NCBI GenBank assembly: GCA_030848705.1
Contig: CM061236.1
Location: 137,321,970 to 137,385,969 of the forward strand
Source of the DNA: Heracleum sosnowskyi
Lineage: Eukaryota; Streptophyta; Magnoliopsida; Apiales; Apiaceae
Direction of reading: 5' to 3'
Length of the DNA stretch: 64,000 bases
The notes beneath the pieces were generated by a model, which was given only the letters and a program-made list of their open reading frames with translations, was not told the DNA's origin and searched no databases. Shown in pieces: positions 21,301 to 32,237 of the stretch (within the stretch, counting starts at the first letter, position 1; every line of letters begins with the position of its first letter). Position numbers and translations under genes: made by a program.

Positions 21301-24300
21301 ATATACAATGCATAAAATATTGATTGAACATATAAATAAAATACTACTATCATAACAAAATAACATTAAAATACGATATTAGAATTTATTTGAAATGTGA
21401 CATCAATTTTTAAAATAATAAGAATGTTGAACGTCTTAAAACATTTTAGATTTATATTTCTTACTAACTCCATTACCATTGACATTGATATACGTTTATT
21501 TATTTCCAATTTTGACTCTAGATTATCATCAATAAAATTATCATTATTAGCTTAATCAGTAATCTGGTTCGGAAAAAAACAAAATGGTTGTGTTATTAAA
21601 TATCATAATTAATTATTTTAATTGAAAATTTTATGCTCATCTGGACAGAATCAACATTGTATGATGTGATTTTAGATTCCTGTTAGGGCGCTGCAACTCT
21701 AGAGTTTGAACTAATTTTACCATATTCGATCTGAAGTATAGTTTATTGCTATGGACTAAGTTTCAAACATTCAAAGATATATTGAATGTTAGTTTTTTTT
21801 TTCTGTGATAATATCCAATTTTTTAGGATACTGATTTCCATTTTCTTCATATGACGGAGTTTTTAAATTTGTAAGAAATAAATTTTAATGTTACATTTAG
21901 TATGCTATATTTTTAGGATTTTGTATTTATTACGCCATTGCCTTTAGATTCTGGCAACCGAGGTCATCGTCAACATTTGTTGATATTGTACGCCCCGCTT
22001 CATAATCTTTGAATTATTTCACTTGAATTATTAATGTAGATAGGCACCTTAAACATAATAAAATTATATATAATTATGGTAAATAGTTTAAAAAGAATAA
22101 TATTTTCGAAGAGTTTGATTTATTGAACATCATGTCTCATGTTTAGGTTTGACACGATTTTGCCACATTTGCAATTGTATGTATGGTAAATGATACAAAG
22201 TTTCCTTGCGCATAGGTCACATTTTCGACACTACAAACTCATAAATGAGATATCACCTTCATCTACATTAACATCTTTAAAGTTTAACATTGAAAAATTG
22301 GGGAGTCTAATGAGTACACTTTATTGATAAATAAATAAAGAAAGAGTTACATACCGCCTAATATATGAACTTATGAGATCCCTAATGTACTTATATAAAA
22401 AAATATTATCAAGCTAGTGTGAAAATATATTTTTATTAATAAATTAAAAGTACTTGAAAATATGATGTATTCCTTCATGTTCAATTTTAAAAGTTACTAA
22501 TGAATTAAAATAATTGAAAAAATTTATATTATTATTTGAATTTATATTGTTCATATTATTTTAAAACGGCCTGAAAAACATTTTAGGTACCAATCCACTA
22601 AGCCCACATGATGTAATTTGGGTAAAATAGATTTAAACTATTTTTACAATGATAAATTGAATTTTTAACAATTCGCCAACATATACTATACTAAAATTTA
22701 TTTCTTTTACTTTTAAAATATAATTTTGTTTAAATCCAAACTTTTATACCTAAGAAAATGATGTGTTCGTTCAAGTATGTTTTCAAAAATTATCTTTGAA
22801 TTAAAATAATTCAAAATTTTAAATTTAATTGAATTCAAATTGTTTATTACTTTAAATCGGCGTTAAAGATGGCTTAACTACCAACAAACATGTAATCTGA
22901 ATGAGATATGTTTAAAATATTTATATATTGATAAGTTGTGGTGGACATTGTATTAAAATGGTTTTTTTTTTTTACTTTTAAAATTTTAAATTTTATTTAA
23001 ATCAAACAATAATGTCACTGTTGATCTATACAATTAATTTAATATACATATAAGTAAATACCAAATGGTTATTAAAATTATGTATTAAAAATTTTATACT
23101 TGAAATTGAATTATTAATATCATATTTAATATAAAATAGTAATCAAATTGGTCGTGTAGTAAATATTTATGAAAATTTAATTAAAAAATATTACAATATA
23201 ATTGTGTTTGCTTTTAAATTATTGATTAAATTTGTAAAAGTTATATATGTACTCGTAATGCTTCCTCATTAAGTGTGTTGGGTAATGGGATGATATTAAA
23301 ATAGACAATTTTATATTAAACTCATATATAATACAATAAATTATGGCCTTAAACAATTAAATAATCAAAAATATAAATTACACATTCAAGTCGTAAATAT
23401 TATATATATATATACTCATAATGCTTCCTCATTAAATGTATTTGATTGTGGAGTGGTAATTGAAGTTTATCTATAAAATAGATGATTTTATATTAAACGC
23501 ATAGAACAACCGATGATCAAAATCTCGAAGTATATAAATATAATAAATAATGAAATAAAATTATTTTAATAAATAACCAAATTATCAAAGTATATTTATA
23601 AATATAATAGTTAATGGATTTAATTTTTTTAATATAACCAAATTAACATCGGATTTTTCTAATTACAATAAATAATATTAATATTGCACCAACAAAATCA
23701 TGATATTTTGGGGCCTGGGATAGTCGTTACCGAAGTTGGCTGCGTTTGGGCCAGTAGGCTTCGGCTTATTCGGACTCGGAATCGGGATTTGACCCAATTT
23801 TCGAAAAATACTCGGGATTTGACCCGGGTTGTCACAATATAGATCAATGTGAAGTGTATATTTGTGTACATGAGTTTGTGGTAAAACAATAAAACCTTAT
23901 ATGAAATTGTTATATCGCTAAAAACATTGCCTTCCTTTTTTTTTGAATCACATTAAGAAAATATAAATTATATTTAACCACATTAGTTAAGAATTGTAAA
24001 TGTAAAAAGTTAAAAATCACAAGTTAGTTTAGAATTGTAAAAATGGTAACTTTTCTTTGCAATTTGATTGGTTAAAAAATAAATACTATTTTCTGATTGA
24101 TTCTAAAATAATTCATTTTTTCTAATTGATTAACCGGGTGGTTATAATAAAGGAAGGATAGTACATTGTATTTGATTTTAAATTAAAATAGTGATTTTCA
24201 GTAAATATGTTTTGATATAAAAAATAAGTATATATAGATATGTTAAATAAAATAAATATTGTATTTAAATTAGAATTGTTAAACTAACCATGATTGGTAA

Positions 24301-24779
24301 AATAGGATGAAAATGTTAAATAAGGAAAACTCTTAATATAGTATGACTGGTCTAAAATAATTTTAATTGATAACCAAACTCTCGAAATATAAAAAATATA
24401 ATGAATGGATTTAATTTTTATAATATAATCAATTAACATCGGATTTTTTTATTATAATCAATAATATTAATATTTGATAACTACCCTCATATCCCTATGT
24501 AAAAACATTAAATTACGACTTTTAACAATTAAACAATGAAAAATATAAATTATTGATAACCATACTGTTTCATCGCTCGGTAAGTTTACCTATAAAATAG
24601 ATTATTTTATATTTAATAGATAGTACAATTTTTGATCAAAATTTCGAAGTATATATAATTATCATAAGGGATTTAAAATTCAAATAAAAATTAAATTAAT
24701 TTTAATTGATAACCAAATTCTTAAAATATATAAATATAATAGTTATAGATTTAAATTTTATTAAAAATAAAATATTTTT
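21301..24779. other. AT-rich intergenic DNA, no gene seen
   Basis: Long stretch of about 75-80 percent A+T by eye, with many degenerate short repeats and phrases shared with the AT-rich repeat field further right. The one compositional exception is a G+C-richer patch at about 23700-23835 (GGCCTGGGATAGTCG through GACCCGGGTTGTCAC) that contains two near copies of CGGGATTTGACCC and looks like a fragment of a retroelement. Confidence 0.5.
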
Positions 24780-25900
24780 TTTTTATTTTTGATTGGTTAA
24801 TCGCGTTGTATGGATAGTCCAACCACCATTAGTCAATAAAAGTATATGAGAAGAGTTTTAATGAATTTAAATTCTAATTAAAACAAAATAATTATTGAAT
24901 GTTGATCAGTTATCGTATTATATGGATAGTCTAATTACCCTTGATTAATAAAATTATATAAGAAATTTTTTAATAGATTTAAATTCTATTTAAAAATAAA
25001 TTAATTTTTGAATTTTGATTGATTAATCGCGTTTTATGGATAGTCTAACCACCATTGGTTGATAAAATTAGATGATGAAATTTTTTTTGGCTCTTGTGAT
25101 TTGTCTAAAATTTAGTATTGACATCTGATTGTTAACCGCCCTTAGACAATAAATTATAGGAGAAAAGTTTTAATGGATTTAAATTATAGTTTAAAATTAT
25201 ATATGGAAAGTTTTTAGACTCTTGTGATTGATCTAAAATTTAGGATTGACCCACCCTTCATTAATAAAATTATATGAAAAAAGTCTTAATAGATTTAAAT
25301 TCTAATTAAAAATAAAATAATATTTGAATTTTGATTGGCTAATCGTGTTGTATGGATGGTCTAATACCTTGGTTAATAAACAAATATGAGGAAAATTTTA
25401 GACTCTTGTGATCAGTGACGAAGCCAGAAGCATATTTGAGAGGGGGCAGATTTTACAAGTGAAAAACTAAAAGATCAAAAAATTAAAAGAGCCAATGCTA
25501 AAATTAGAAAACAAAGAAAAAGTTAATAAAAATGAAGCAGCAAGATTCAAATTCGGGCCTCCCTCGAAGAGTACACAACAACTAACCATCTCTGCTGCAA
25601 TGAAGATGCATGAAAAATGTAAAAGATCCAATACTAAAGTTAGCAAACAAAGAAAAATTTAACAACTAACCATCTCTGCTGCAATGACAATGGCTTTCCT
25701 TGAAGAAGACACAGCACTAACCATCTCTACTACAATTACAATGTATTAAGTATGTGTACTAACATTACTATATTTCCAATTTCAGGACATGTGATTGGTC
25801 CTAAAATAATTTATAATTTTCTCGTTGGTTAATTGATACGCGTAGACTCCGGTATTATAATAATAAAGAAAGGAAGAAAGGATAAAAAACATATTAGATT
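24780..25900. repeat. AT-rich dispersed repeat field, copy 1
   Basis: Recurring phrases GATTGGTTAATCGCGTTG, TATGGATAGTCTAACCACC, TTAATAAAAGTATATGAG and TTTAATGGATTTAAATTC repeat with a spacing near 120 bp. The same family fills 55070-56990 in the same orientation. Both fields end in TCTGATTGGTTCTAAAATAA-like and GTAGACTC...ATTATAATAAAG-like sequence. The middle (about 25410-25760) holds a different remnant beginning CAGTGACGAAGCCAGAAGC, a phrase common in plant transposon relics. Confidence 0.7.
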
Positions 25901-26677
25901 CTAACTTTCTTTTTAAATAAAATTATATCTTACGAATATCAGAACATGCACATATACTACCAAATTTCATAAATGAGCAAGAATCGAATTTTGGAATAAA
26001 CAAACAAGAATTCTTAGGTAAACAAGGATTATAACAACTAACAAGAATCAAATTCCGGGATAAAAAGAGACATTGTTTTATTGTTTGAGTTATTTTATCC
26101 CGTTCATTTGATTCCAATTATTAACACACAACACTAAAACTTAGAAAAAAATAACATTGAATAAGAAAATTACTCCATTATACTTAATTCATAAATTAAA
26201 TATTATTTGATTCCACTATTTGATTTATTTATATTCAAATTTTATACATTTACCTACTATTGATTTAAACGCAACTATGTGGAAAACTGAGAGGCTGTCT
26301 AAACGAGATGCACTGGGGGAGTAACAGTAACAGTAACAGATATCAACTTCAAAATCAATGGTATATATTCAGCACTCGTGTACTATGGAGGACATGATGT
26401 GGGGACCGAGGGCGCCATCGGAAAGCAACAAGCTAATAAATCTTCCAGCAAAGTGGTGGGTCACTCATCATCCACTTTAGTATGGTGGTCGGCAAGATAA
26501 ATACGAAAGTTGACAAGAGTCAAAAAATGCCAAACGGAGAACAGAAATGACATCCACATTCATAGAAATTTTTTCCATGTCACATAATCATAATATCCTC
26601 GTTTATTAATTATTTTTTTTTTAAATATTGTTACAAATTTTTACCAGCTAGTGTTACAGAGTTGTGACCTGAACAAC
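25901..26677. other. Upstream region of the plus-strand SDH gene, no gene seen
   Basis: AT-rich without a credible ORF. The 64-codon minus frame near 25923 has no recognisable feature. Confidence 0.4.
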
Positions 26678-26686
26678 TTTAAATAG
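26678..26686 (+). promoter_or_regulatory. TATA-like box of the plus-strand SDH gene
   Basis: TTTAAATAG lies 67 bp before the chosen ATG, a normal distance for a short leader. Prediction by eye only. Confidence 0.35.
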
Positions 26687-26744
26687 GTAGTTTTACAGAC
26701 ATAAGAGTGGGAGTGTGTCACACAGAAAAGAAAAGAAAAGAAAA

Positions 26745-28461
26745 ATGTCTAATGCACATGATGATCTTGATGATGGAAAGATTAAAGATGGACAAGCAGA
26801 AGCAGAGGATACAAAAAACATGGCCGCTTGGCTTCTTGGTGTTAAGAATCTTCAAATTCAACCTTATCCTCTCCCTCCTCTTGGTTAGTTGATGCACACT
26901 TGATTTTTTTGCACAAGTTGTGTTAATGTCAAAAACTGTGATTATTTTTCAACAATTAAACAAAATTTGCCTCAACCCTAAGAATGATTAACATCTGTGT
27001 GTGCAAAAAATATTAGGTCCTCAAGATGTGAAAGTCAGAATAAAAGCTGTTGGAATTTGTGGAAGTGATGTTCATCACTATAATGTAATATCCTTTTTCA
27101 TGATTATATTTCATTTTTAATATTATGTGTACATCTGAACTAGATTTAAAACAATTTTGATTTGGGAATGTTGGACTAATCGATTTATTTGCTCAATTAG
27201 CACATGAGGTGTGCTGATTTTATTGTTAAGAAACCAATGGTTATCGGTCATGAGTGTGCTGGCTTCATTGAAGAGGTTGGGAGTGAAGTTAAGACTCTGG
27301 AAGTGGGAGATCGTGTTGCTTTAGAACCTGGTTTAAGCTGCCAGAGTTGCCCTCTTTGCAAGGATGGCCGCTATAATCTGTGTCCGCAAATGAAGTTTTT
27401 CGGCTCCCCTCCAAATAATGGTTCTTTGGCAAATCAGGTGCTTTGAATTTTTAAATTAGGATATCCAATTGGTTAGTCGGATTAAGTAATTACAAAGAAT
27501 CCCTTATTATTACACAATACTTGAGTGTTTGTAGATTAAACAAATCGATCTTACTCTTGAGTAATTCTAACAACCTTGGTTCTATTGGTTTGCTAATCTT
27601 TTAATCAGGTGGTCCATCCAGCAAGACTATGTTTCAAACTACCAGAAACTGTGAGCTTAGAAGAAGGTGCTATGTGTGAACCACTTAGCGTAGGAGTTCA
27701 CGCCTGTCGTCGTGCAAATGTAGGTCCAGAGACAAAAGTGTTGATCATAGGAGCAGGACCAATAGGCCTCGTGACTATGCTGGCTGCTCGAGCTTTTGGT
27801 GCCCCTAAAATTGTTATGGTTGATGTTGATGATCTACGGTTGTCATTTGCAAAAGATCTTGGTGCAGATGAGATTGTCAAGGGATCCGCATCTCTTGAGG
27901 TTCTTGTGTCATTACAAAACAACTGATATTATTTATTAATTTTAGAAACGATGCTTAAGTGGTAATCTTGACAGGATATAGGCGAGGAAGTATTGTGCAT
28001 ACAAAAAGCCATGAATAGTTGTGTGGACTTGAGCTTCGATTGTGTTGGGTTTACCAAAACCATGACCATAGGTTTGAATGCAACTCGGCCTGGTGGTAAA
28101 GTATGTCTGGTGGGAATGGGGCAGAGCGAGATGGCAATTCCTATAATGGCTGCTGCTACTACAAGGTAGGAGATGGTAATTAATCTCTGTTGGCATTTGG
28201 CAAGTTATCTGTGTAAAGAATTCTTATGTGCATGGCTTTTAACTTTAGCTGTAAATGTTTGGTGGTAGGGAGATTGATGTAATCGGTATATTCCGGTATA
28301 GGAACACATGGCCACTCTGCATTGAGCTTCTGAGGAGTGGTAAGATTGATGTGAAGAAACTCATAACTCACAGGTTTAAATTTGACATTGAGGGGGTTCA
28401 AAAAGCCTTTGAGACCAGCGCTCGAGGTGGTGATGCCATCAAAGTCATGTTTAACTTGTAA
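26745..28461 (+). CDS. SDH: NAD-dependent sorbitol / L-idonate dehydrogenase-like protein, 372 aa, six exons
   Basis: CDS is join(26745..26883, 27017..27084, 27201..27437, 27609..27899, 27975..28165, 28269..28461), 1119 nt. All introns are GT-AG and the exon phases match the minus-strand gene at 16750-20114, so the two are paralogues. Catalytic-zinc ligands fit C61 and H86-E87, structural-zinc cysteines C116, C119, C122 and C130, the Rossmann loop GAGPIG (196-201) and NAD-selecting D220. Differences from its paralogue are a longer acidic N terminus (about 25 residues before MAAWL) and HHYNHM in place of HYLKAM at the exon 2/3 junction close to the active site. The frame is intact and conserved residues are kept, so it is probably functional, perhaps with altered substrate preference. 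The enzyme oxidises polyols in the cytosol. Confidence 0.9.
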
Positions 28462-29694
28462 AGAGATGAAGCTATAAGCTAATTATATATGTCCTCTTTG
28501 GCTATGAACTGAACACCTGTATGCTATGTTGTAACCTTTCCTTACTAGCAGTTATCATGAATAATTTACATGTTGTTGTACTAGTTTTCTACTCTAATCT
28601 CACTTTGAACTTCACCCTATGATTGCCTTCCTAGTTCTGGTTGTATCACTACAGGATTATGATATAAAAATATGTAATTAAGCACAAAAATGATTCTCAG
28701 TTCCAAGCTCCAGCCCTTGTTGAATTTGTTTGGCAATGATTTCATGGAATTTAAATTTTAAATATTTTGAGTTTTTTAAAAAAATAGATTCTAATTCAAA
28801 ATTGTATATTCATATTCATATCTAGTCACAAAGTTAATTAAATTACTAAATATTGTATATTCCAAGTTAAAATTCTAAGGAAAGTCTAAAATACATTTTT
28901 TTTTAAAAAAACAATATTTCATGTGCCGATACAAATGAATGTTTTATGTAAAAACCAAAAATGTAAATTTTAATATTTAAAATATATAAATGAGACGTGG
29001 AATTAAGAAGACAAGTTCTAATTTACTAAATGAATATTTACTATGATAATAATGAAATGATAAAACAAAATATAATTTTTTTTATCACATATAAAAAGTA
29101 TTTTATATAATAATTTTCAAAAGTAATATCAAATTTCGAATTTGAAACGGATGAGTTTTGGATTTCCGATAAGCTATCTGTTCCGTACATCTTAAATTCA
29201 AATCTAAATTTATACTCAGGTAAAATATTAAATCCAAATCAAAATTAAAATTCATAATTCCTTGTTCGGGTTAAATCGGAACCGGTCTATCATATCAGAT
29301 TATTTTGTCTGCAGCACCGATATACTTCTCTTGTCCTCTTTTAGATAAGCTATTGTTTCAATGAACCATATATTCTATTATAAAATTTTATAAATAATTT
29401 TAATTTTTTTTACATAAAATAAATAATCTGATTCTAACGTAGAATATTAGCATATACAAAATTTATAAAAAATTTGACATTTAAAATTTGAATAAAAATA
29501 TTGATTTTAAATTTGATTCTGCTACAGAATCATTTTGGATAGATTTGATTCTGCTGTAGAATCATTTTGGACTATTTGACTAATTTTCAATTATTTTTTT
29601 AAAAAAGGAGTTTAATTTCGTTTTTTGATTTAATAATTAAAATTTATAATCATATCTAATAAAAAAATGTGATAAAAATAGAGAAATTATCAAA
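28462..29694. other. Downstream region of SDH and AT-rich intergenic DNA
   Basis: Begins with the likely 3' UTR (AATAATTTAC-like sequence near 28560). Two near copies of GATTCTGCT(A/G)(C/T)AGAATCATTTTGG lie at about 29514-29570, each able to form a small hairpin. No ORF is supported. Confidence 0.45.
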
Positions 29695-30265
29695 AATACT
29701 AATTTTCTAAGTTTTTTTTTGCAATTTTACCATCTTCCGGAAATATTTGCAAAAATACTAACTTTTTGAAAATATTTGCAAAAATACGGTCTGCAACTAC
29801 TTTCAACAATCTGCAACTGTAACCAAAATCAACCACAGATGCAACCAAAAATACGATCTGCAACAAACGCAACCAGAAACAACTTTTGAAAAAATGATTG
29901 AAAAACAGCTCTGCAACCAACGCAACCAAAAACAACTTTTTAAAAAATGATTGAAAAACAACTGAGAATTCAAAAAAATTGTTAGTAAGATGTTTGGTAA
30001 GTTTGTGGTCTTGATTAAGTCGTTCCCTTGGGTTCAGTAGTTAACCTTTTTACCCTAAATCAGGACGCCGGAAAAAACCATTTTTGATTAAAAAGTTGCA
30101 TATGTGGTTGCTTTTGGTTGCAGTTGCAGATATGGTTGAAAGTAGTTGCAGACCGTATTTTTGCAAATATTTTCAAAAAGTTGGTATTTTTGCAAATATT
30201 TTGGTATTTTCGAAAAAATAAAATAAAAAACACATAGTATTTTTGCAAAAAAGTTTTTTGAGTTG
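29695..30265. mobile_element. Foldback element with long inverted arms
   Basis: The left arm (about 29740-29860) contains GCAAAAATACGGTCTGCAAC followed by TACTTTCAAC. The right arm (about 30085-30200) is the reverse complement of the same text. Each arm is roughly 120 bp and of high identity. Inside are short GCAACCAAAAACAAC-type repeats. No TSD could be fixed and there is no coding capacity. Could be a Mutator-like or hAT-like MITE. Confidence 0.65.
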
Positions 30266-31197
30266 AGTATTTATGAAAAAAAAAAACCCATAAAAATATG
30301 TATTATGAATATTTATGTAATAGTTCTCTCCCGGATTAAGTTCTCTCCGGAATGTCATCTATTATAAAATTAAAAAAAAGGGTTTTGATTATCCATAAAT
30401 CTCTTTGCCTGGTACAACTTTTAACGAGTTCTCAAAATTTAATGTCAATGTTTTATTTTATTATTAGTTTTGATATTAATTTTTTTGATATCATATATTA
30501 AATAACATAATAATTGTGGATAAAATAACAGAGAATTATAATATTCATATTTTTTTAATTATATATAATTTTTTTAAAATGGAACTACTAAATAAAGGAG
30601 GAAGTTCGGATGTCATTATATACTTATATATAGTAGTAAATGAATTATTTCATATGTCGATGATCGTCAGCAAGAAAAGGGAAAGAAATATGATAATTAC
30701 GAAAATTTTATGTAATACAGTCTGAAATATAAATACAAGTACATAAAAAATGATATAATTATAAAATATAATAACATTCTTTTAATATATCTAAGTGCAA
30801 ATCCGTACTATTTTTCCATCTTTCCATCTTCAAAGTAAAAATTATGCATAGATATATTATCTATATTTAAGAACATAAATTAAAGATAAAATTAAAATAG
30901 TCATGTAAATATAACTTAATTAAACTAAATTTAAGTTAAAATATGAGATATACATAGTGAGTGTTTGTGTTACCATAATACATATCGAGAATAAGGATCC
31001 TTAGGTCTCAAGATATTTTTTTTCGTAATTAGGTAACTCATATTATAAATTCAATAAATAAGTATTTTAGGATTAAAATTCCGAGACTCAGGATACTTAT
31101 TCTCGTACATATATTTTTTTTGCATCCATTAGGACATATTTAGGAAAGTATTCGTGTGCACTCCTTAGAAAATTAGAAAATAAAGCGCGATAAAGGA
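30266..31197. other. AT-rich intergenic DNA, no gene seen
   Basis: Small frames such as 30516-30725 have no recognisable features and very AT-rich codons. Confidence 0.4.
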
Positions 31198-31824
31198 ATG
31201 CGAGTCGGTTTACCTAAATACCTTTTTTCTCTGCCCTCCACCTCCCTTTCATTTACTTTCTCCGTTCAACTTCTTGTCATTCCGATCCTCACCTCCCTCT
31301 TGTTCTTCAGCTCTTTTTCATTCCATTTTGGAATGTTCTTTAGCCGACCCTTGCATCTTTACTGGTGTTTCTTTAAACTATTATGGGTGTTGTCTGCGCG
31401 TCAACACTCTGTTTGACATCGACGCTTGGCTGGAGTTGGCTTGGAGGCATTGTGTTCATCTCATGGGCTCTTTATCTATACTGAAAGTGGGTTTGTTTCA
31501 TTTCAAACCCATGAATACTTTCCTTTTCAGGAAGTGGCTATAGTTAACGGATCTATGTTCCCATCCAGGAATTGGAACAAGGTCATGCTTCTAGTTAACT
31601 ACGAATTTGATTCTCTTGGAACTTGCTCGCACATAGATCTATTTACTGATGTTGCTCCTGCTGTCGGCATCTTGATTATGCATTTGAAGAACATGGTATT
31701 AGAATGAACTTCTATTGTCTGGTTCACAAGCATGGGTTGTAATTCCCATGGAGCCTCTCTTTATTGTAGTTATGTTCTGAATTTTAAAAGGGCGTTCATC
31801 TTAAGTGGAGTGAATGTACAAGCC
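31198..31824 (+). pseudogene. Left part of a decayed unit of unknown function, split by the copia element
   Basis: G+C-richer than its flanks and apparently once coding. The best frame (31426-31707, no ATG at its start) includes SFQTHEYFPFQEVAIVNGSM and ends at TGA. Other parts are open in other frames, which suggests frameshifts. It continues across the copia insertion: AAGCC at 31820-31824 is duplicated at 36992-36996. No family recognised. Confidence 0.45.
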
Positions 31825-32148
31825 TATTGAACATTCTGCTCAGCCTACAACTTTCACCACCATGCCAGCTCAGCACACCACAACCGAGCATTGCAACTAG
31901 CTATAACATATACACATTTTCTGTTTTGGCGCCAAAGTTTGTTAGAATAGTTTGTTAGAGTTTATAAGTTGTAGTCTTTGCTTGTGGTTTCTCTCAGTAG
32001 TTTTAGTTGTTCAAAACCTCTCTCTTTCTCTCTCAAGAAAGTAGTTTAGAAAACAAGACAATCTTCTCTTTTATTTTCTGTAAGCATCAATGGAGAACTC
32101 GATATTCTGAGTTTACAGTTCTTGCGTTTCGTTGCGTACTTGATAACA
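31825..32148 (+). repeat. 5' LTR of the copia element
   Basis: Starts TATTGAACATTC and ends GATAACA. The expected TG start is TA in both LTRs. An AGAGTTTATAAGTTG stretch (about 31953-31967) could be the TATA region. Confidence 0.9.
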
Positions 32149-32237
32149 TGGTATCAGAGCCAACAAAGCTTCAGTCAATGCGTGTTGAATCGCCAGTAAG
32201 GTCGTCTTCTTTGGTGTGATTTCTTTCGTTTTTCTTA

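Noticed and set aside
2320..28461. SDH cluster as a coordinated biosynthetic gene cluster with the GMC gene
   Set aside because: Only SDH copies cluster; the GMC gene is 13 kb beyond the nearest intact SDH and no other pathway enzymes lie between them.
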